Of a DNA stretch of 64,000 bases, positions 58,135 to 64,000 are shown in pieces (positions within the stretch are counted from its first letter, which is position 1; each line of letters starts with the position of its first letter). A model generated the notes under the pieces. That model ran no database searches and was not told the DNA's origin. It saw only the letters and a list, made by a program, of their open reading frames with translations. A program made the translations under genes and the position numbers. This DNA is from Steromphala cineraria (taxonomy: Eukaryota; Mollusca; Gastropoda; Trochida; Trochidae), in NCBI GenBank assembly GCA_916613615.1, contig OU744726.1, positions 64,496,987 to 64,560,986 on the forward strand, written 5' to 3'.

Positions 58135-59490
58135 GAACAGTCGATTGGCTTAGAAGGATTAACGCATGGATAATCCCGATCCTCATGAATACAATTGTCG
58201 ACAGTAACTTGAGTTACGAGTTAAAACGAGACGTTTTACTAATTTACCATTAGCTGAAAGAGTATTATGTCTTATATTTGTTTTTACGCTGTTAAAGTTA
58301 AGTACCATGTTCTATTGTCCACAGTATACATACCATAGACAAGAGATTTTATCTATTAAAGTGGACATTTGTCAAGATTTTGTGCCTTTTAACCTAGCTT
58401 TATAATGTTCAGTCCAGAGTTTTTATGTATTGTTGCCAAAAGCTGCAGATTTATTTCAGAAAAAGGAAAATCTTTTCTATGTTAGGTTAAATATATTTCA
58501 TAGTCAATTTTGTTGTATTTATATTTCATATGTCGTAGTCTCTCAAAACCCTCATATCAACGTTTGGCTCATATGTTTTTGTTTTTAGCAAAATATATAT
58601 GTATGTAATTCATAAGATGCTAATACTGTTTTAATTTGTTTTATCTATGTGTAAATGTTCTATGTAACCCAGCACGTGACTTATTTTCTCTCTCTCTCTG
58701 ATGATCGGCCCAGTTCGTTTCATTCAAGGACATTTGAACTTGATTTGGAGAACTCAGCAGCTTCATATCGTTTACTTTAGGGTGGGAGATTGCCCCTATT
58801 TTCCTCTTTATTGTGTATTGCTTTGCCTACATACCTGATACAAAGGCCGCCGCCATTACTTCGGTAATTAACCCTTGACCCGCTTTACTACCCAACATCT
58901 CGCTGTCCTACCGTCTCGCTCTAGGAGACAAATTACCACAAGAAAGGACTTCCGGTTATGTAAAGGGCCATAAAGTCCCTATTGTTTCACGAAGATTAAA
59001 AAAGAATCGAAGTATAGTATGTTTTAACGTGTGATGTGTCATTTTGCTGCATTGATTTAATTGGGGGAGGGAGAGGAGAACACTGTTAAACATCAATTAT
59101 TCAGTGTCGCCTACAGCTCGGCTGTACAATCTGAACACACATACATCTGTAGATTCAAAGTCGGAAACATCAAAGTCCTATTCAGCGATCAAAGCGGTAT
59201 ATCACATACCCATTTCATATCAACGCCGGTGACCGGATTGGTGGTATTTATTGTCTGATATTGCTAAAGAGGTTATGTAATGTATTTTTTCCAGGAATGA
59301 TAGATCGTTATCGCCAGTACCGTTATCTATGGGAATGAGCGGTTTTAGAGCGCAGCCGAAATTACCAGGCGAACACTTTGAAAACTCATTAGAGCGTGAC
59401 CAGGCCTGTCGCCACTTGCGTATCTACCATAATGTCCGGAGATAAACCCCCTTAAAACCTAAACCATTTATGTGTTAAATTCTGATTTAT
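58135..59490. other. Gene-free stretch, possible upstream region of a plus-strand gene
   Basis: Contains a CT microsatellite near 58690. A segment near 59195-59275 (GGTATATCACATA, CGCCGGTGACC) recurs near 60655-60725. GC content rises toward 59300-59420. No exons recognised. Confidence 0.45.
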
Positions 59491-59494
59491 AAAA

Positions 59495-59554
59495 ATGGCA
59501 GAAGCAAGTACATTAACATCTAAGAAATACGCTAAACTCGAACTTTATAAAACG
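59495..59554 (+). CDS. Possible first coding exon of a plus-strand gene leaving the window
   Basis: ATG in a good context (AAAATGG) opens MAEASTLTSKKYAKLELYKT and is followed by a donor-like GTGAGC at phase 0. Composition is more like a real N-terminus than neighbouring open frames. No downstream exon was identified up to 64000, so any gene would need a long first intron. Low confidence. Confidence 0.25.
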
Positions 59555-59699
59555 GTGAGCCAATTTTGTTTGCGGATTCGCTTTGATGGATGTGATTGTA
59601 CCATTATGCGGAATGTGATGATCCCAAATATAACATTGTTGCATTTTCAATACGAATCGAAACCTTATAATATTATATCATAAATATATCAATCACTGG

Positions 59700-62440
59700 T
59701 AACAATGTATGTTTAATTATTCTATTCTTGACACTTAGTTGTAAAAATACGGATATTGATCATTACTTACTATAGATTATTCACTGTTGTGTCTATATTT
59801 TTCATAAAAATAAAGATATCATAATAAATAACATTTAACCGTCCACACTTTTCCTTTCCATTCCTATCACCATGGTAAAATTATCCACCGTCTAATGGCT
59901 CTTTAGAATTAATCTTTATTTTGCAGTAAACTCACAAAAATGTAACATTATTTAGGTAATCTTTTTTAGAAAATATTCGGTTTGGTCACTGAAAATATAA
60001 ACAATTTGTTATTTGTCACCGTCAGAAATAACAGTCAGTGTATGTTATGTAAGATTCAGCAAACAACAGACCATCAGATTATCACTTTAAACAGACAAGT
60101 CTAGCCACAACGGTGCCAATATAACAAGGAAATTTCATCAAGATGAAGCCTTGTTGCGTCATTTATAGGGTTTTGAAATATACAATGCGACATGTTTATA
60201 CAATAAAAAATAGCTTGAATAAACTATTATTGAGCCGTCGGATATCTATGCTTTCGGAAAAAATAAAACTTGAATGTATTTTGTAACTATTTGTATGTAA
60301 AATGAACGATGAAAAGGGTGTCATTACACGTTGAAACGGTAGTACCCCAAAACCCCTACAACCCATTTCCCCTACAGCCTACAGAAACTACTCCCCTTCT
60401 CCTACGCCATAGAAGGTAGATACGCTCGTGACACGCTTCAGTGACCACAGATTCTGTTCGCCGCGGCTAATTAGGCAGTGTATTTAAAAAGCTGTATTTA
60501 GGCAGGTTACCGTCGTTCTTTCGAAAATTCAAAGTTGAATCTTATTCAAATTGCAAGCCCCTTTTCATGAATCCCCAAAGTGGCTATAGACCATTTTAGT
60601 CATCCTTAACGATAAGAACTGATGAGGGATACACATTCCTAATCAATGATAAAAGTGGTATATCACATGATCATTTTATGTTACCGCCGGTGACCAGTTT
60701 GTCGGTATGTATTGAGTGACTGGGCAAAACGGTTTTACTGAACACTTCTCATATTTGATAAAACCTAAATCAAGAATGTCATCTATGATGTTGAAAGAGA
60801 TTATCATAATACGTTAGACATATATGATAGTAAGAATATGACATTAACGACTTATCTATTATTATTTTTTTTTTTGCATTAAATTACAAACTATCCACTG
60901 AAAAAAGATATAAATAATGTAACAATGATTTTTGATATAAAAAAAAGCAAGAGTCTGATATCTAATAATTCCTAAATTTGATAATAATGATGTTTCTGAA
61001 TAACATGAACCCGTAATGTAGCATAGCGACACAAACAGTGGTATATTAAAATTCAGTTATTGAAACAGTGTCAATTGTTCAATAGCAGCATTTACAGGAA
61101 ATTAATACAGCCAAATGTTAATTCGTGCCATATTTACATTCAATCATTTCTTATGTTTTCCCGAAATGTTCACTAGAATTCCAACCAATCCCGATGTTAT
61201 GTAACTACGAGACGAGTGACACATGAATAAACTCGTCGGTCTGTCACTTCTAAGTAAATCCTGATTCACCGAGGGAGCTAGCTAATCACCGAGACATACA
61301 CATGTACACCTGTTGTATGTACACGTTGTCAGACAAACAGACAGACAGAATATTTGTGTCTCACTTGTTTACACAACCAATCTATCAGCACGAATAATTA
61401 CCACCTGCAGTCGTTTTTTAGATTGTTATATTATTGTGCCAACACCCCAATCTCCCGGAAACACTAAGTCTTCATCTCGAAAATGAAAGGAAACTCTTTT
61501 GAAAGTTCTAATAACCACAAACATATTTTTTTCTATTTCTTTGGAATATATGAAAGTCTGATTACAATATTGTATAGTGCGTCAAAGGTCGCTACTCAAA
61601 TATGTTCAGTTAGTCGCATACCGTTTCGTCGAATTTGTAGTTTTAGGATAGAAAAATCCATTCGACGGATCGGTACTGTAACCTACTTCATTTATTAACT
61701 TAGATTCTCCCAGTGTCTCTTGCTCGTCAAACTTCGAATGATATTCACAAAATCCCCCAAGCGTTATTCGACGGTACAGAATCAGTTTTGAAAATTCGAC
61801 GGATCAGGCTGTAATTGTTCAGTTTGGTAATGAAAGCCACTTTTGATGGGTCGCTTAGACTTGTCTGGCCACAAACCAGTGAATGCATGACTACACACGC
61901 CCCCTTTTTGGAACAGAATCAGCCTCGTTATCTATACATCTATCGTAACAATACCACAGAAAAAAACCTAATAAATAACGATTTTCAGAAAATGATTCCA
62001 CTCAGTTAGATAAATCATTTGACGATGTAACACTACTAAGCATTTGGTGTAAAAGGGATATGAATGGTAATTAAACAATTATTTAGGCGGTATATCAGGT
62101 GAATCAATGATGCGTTACTTTCTATGTTTATTGTGTCACAACCGCGCAAGTTTTATGGCCCCTAACCCAGGTGGGTTTTTCACAGCCGATAATTACGCTG
62201 TCTTAGTGAAAGGCCAATTAAAGGAGTTTATTTGACAAATTAACAAAAATCTAGTTCCTTTTTTATTTTTTGAAAAATCGAGAAGTGGTACAGTCAAGGT
62301 TAGTGGATGTTTAACTTAACGATTGACATGTAAAGTTCATTTCCGGTAAATAATATGCTCACATGGCAATTTAAAGCACGATTTTCTTACTGAAATAAAG
62401 GGATCTTACGAAAAGATAAATACGTGTTAACAATTGCTAA
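59700..62440. other. Gene-free AT-rich stretch
   Basis: No exons, RNA genes or element ends recognised, apart from the repeated GGTATATCACATG motif near 60658 and short CAGA repeats near 61335. Confidence 0.45.
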
Positions 62441-62444
62441 ATAA

Positions 62445-62710
62445 ATAGAGATTATTACCCGAGGAAGTGTGTCATATGACTTTTACGAAACGAGTGTGAA
62501 ATTTTGTATTCCCCGAGCGAGAGCGAGGGTAATACACAAATTTGCACGAGTTTCGTAAAAGTCATATGACACACTTCCGAGGGTAATAATTTCTTTATTA
62601 CCGATTCTATTCCATTCTAAAACGAATGCACAATGTTCGGTTACGTCATGTGAGCCGATTTCCCTTCGAGCGGCCACATTGTATTCCATAATGTTCACAC
62701 ATTAAAATGG
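62445..62710. repeat. Hairpin element (copy 5 of the CRE/GCGGCC family)
   Basis: Arms at about 62450-62516 and 62526-62592 pair over more than 60 bases (GAAGTGTGTCATATGACTTT; TACGAAACGAGTGTG). Beyond the hairpin come TTACGTCATGTGAG, a half-conserved version of TGACGTCA, and GAGCGGCC. An open frame on the minus strand is explained by the hairpin. Confidence 0.72.
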
Positions 62711-63790
62711 CCGCTCGAATGTTCAAGTTCAAGGGATCTGACTGATATGACGAAACACAGTGTGTTATAAACATCCAACAAGCAGGTTAATTTCGAATAT
62801 GGTATAACTACTGGGTCACTAATTCATCAAACCGTTTAGACACCTTTGAATGAGGCACCATTTTGACAATAAAAATGATCGACACACACAAATATTCCAG
62901 TGGACATATTGTATTATGTATATGTATTATGTGTTATGATAGTGTCATGAGTGTGAGACAAGAAGGATTGCTAGCGTATCTCATTCCTACAGTTTAGTAT
63001 TTATTTCAACACCGCTTCAATTCATATTTCTCAAATCTTGATGAAAAACAAATATCAAACTCAATGAATATATTGTATAATTGTCTGCCATATATTTTAT
63101 GTAGCGTATGAAACTTTCTGTTGTTCTGTTAGTGAACGTCACCCATTATTATTTTTGCAAATATATCTTGGAACCGCCTGAGCATAACTTGTTGGCCAAA
63201 CCGATTCATTTATCTTTAATGAAATGAATATGTTTAAACCAAATCAATGAAATCAAAAATAAAAAGAACAATAGAATGTGTTTAAAACATCAAATCAGTG
63301 AATACATTATGAAAAGTGTCATGTTGTTGGGTATGCCAAATGAGGAAGAGGGCTGCAGCTCTAAATTAAATTTTTGTCGAAGATACGTTTTGGCAGTGGT
63401 TCAAACCAAGTATCGATTGTAATATTGTAATGATTAGTACCAGGATCAGCACCTACATATAATCGACCGAAATATTTGAATATATACTTGAGGGAATTGG
63501 ATACCAACTCAAAGGTGTATACACGTGAACTGAATGTAATTGAAAAATTAGTTCATTGTCCATTGTTATCTGAAAACCAGTATAGTATGACTAAATATTG
63601 GTGTAAGCTTTTCGTGTGTGATTATGATATTTTACGTATTTGTTATGAGTATCTGTAAAAGAAGTTGAAAATTTAACCTGTTCAGATTCCCACGTTTCAG
63701 GTTAAACGTATACTGTTATTGTCACTAATTTCATTTAAGTATGATAATAGATTGAATAGATTATTCATCAGTGTTAAAACAATAGGCTTT
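62711..63790. other. Gene-free AT-rich stretch
   Basis: No recognised gene. The 60-codon frame at 63476-63658 has no domain or splice support. Confidence 0.45.
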
Positions 63791-63797
63791 CTTATAC

Positions 63798-64000
63798 AAT
63801 CATCCATTGTAAGAAAATAAATTATAAAGTTTCACATAAAGACCATTGGCGGTCATTTTTGTATGAACAATTTTAACTCATTTTGTGTAAGAAAACAAGA
63901 ATCAAATGGCTGAACTTTACAAAATATATTTAATTCATAACTGCTTCATTCAGTTAAAACATTTGTCTTTCAATTGGAACCATTTATTTTCATTTTCCTG
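63798..64000 (+). mobile_element. TTAA MITE (copy 8), cut by the window edge
   Basis: Family interior from ATCATCCATTG through GGCGGTCATTTTTGTATGAAC to CATTTATTTTCATTTTCCTG, which runs off the end of the window. The left end is not present in recognisable form. Confidence 0.75.

Overview
The window looks like a nuclear chromosome segment from an invertebrate animal. It is AT-rich, its genes are split into many short exons by GT-AG introns, and it is crowded with tRNA-derived SINE sequence and small terminal-inverted-repeat elements. The mix of repeats suggests a lophotrochozoan, most likely a mollusc; this is inference, since no species marker was identified. Nothing bacterial or viral was recognised.

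The main content is a head-to-tail pair of paralogous genes on the minus strand. I rebuilt both exon by exon, with matching splice phases at every junction. The downstream copy (gene 1, 41745 to 27980) has about 20 coding exons for roughly 965 residues. The upstream copy (gene 2, 56261 to 43834) has 13 coding exons for roughly 487 residues. They share a C-terminal half that contains degenerate EF-hand-like helices, and nearly the same exon plan; only gene 1 has a long charged, coiled-coil N-terminal half. I do not recognise the family by name.

At the left end, 1525 to 4606 on the plus strand holds a small five-exon gene for a probably secreted, cysteine-rich protein with an Asp-box-like motif. 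Between 6.6 and 25.2 kb I see diverged segments repeated in a constant order, which look like exon relics of a plus-strand gene family, plus a broken KRBA2/Ginger-type integrase at 21.3 to 21.9 kb. A possible first exon of another plus-strand gene sits at 59495.

The most unusual feature is that exon edges of the paralogue pair have been amplified in tandem inside neighbouring introns at least three times. About two dozen 62-bp copies of a gene 2 splice acceptor plus exon start fill 45112 to 46715. About eight 82-bp copies of a gene 1 splice donor fill 30320 to 30940. Three 164-bp copies of another gene 1 exon start lie at 31640 to 32110. A second theme is dispersed hairpin elements, several carrying clusters of TGACGTCA next to a GC-rich GCGGC block. 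A CpG-rich palindromic satellite abuts the start of gene 2. Other repeats include TTAA-flanked MITEs, a MITE built from ACTCCTAGGAGT palindromes, a pogo-like MITE and a 56-bp tandem repeat at the left edge.
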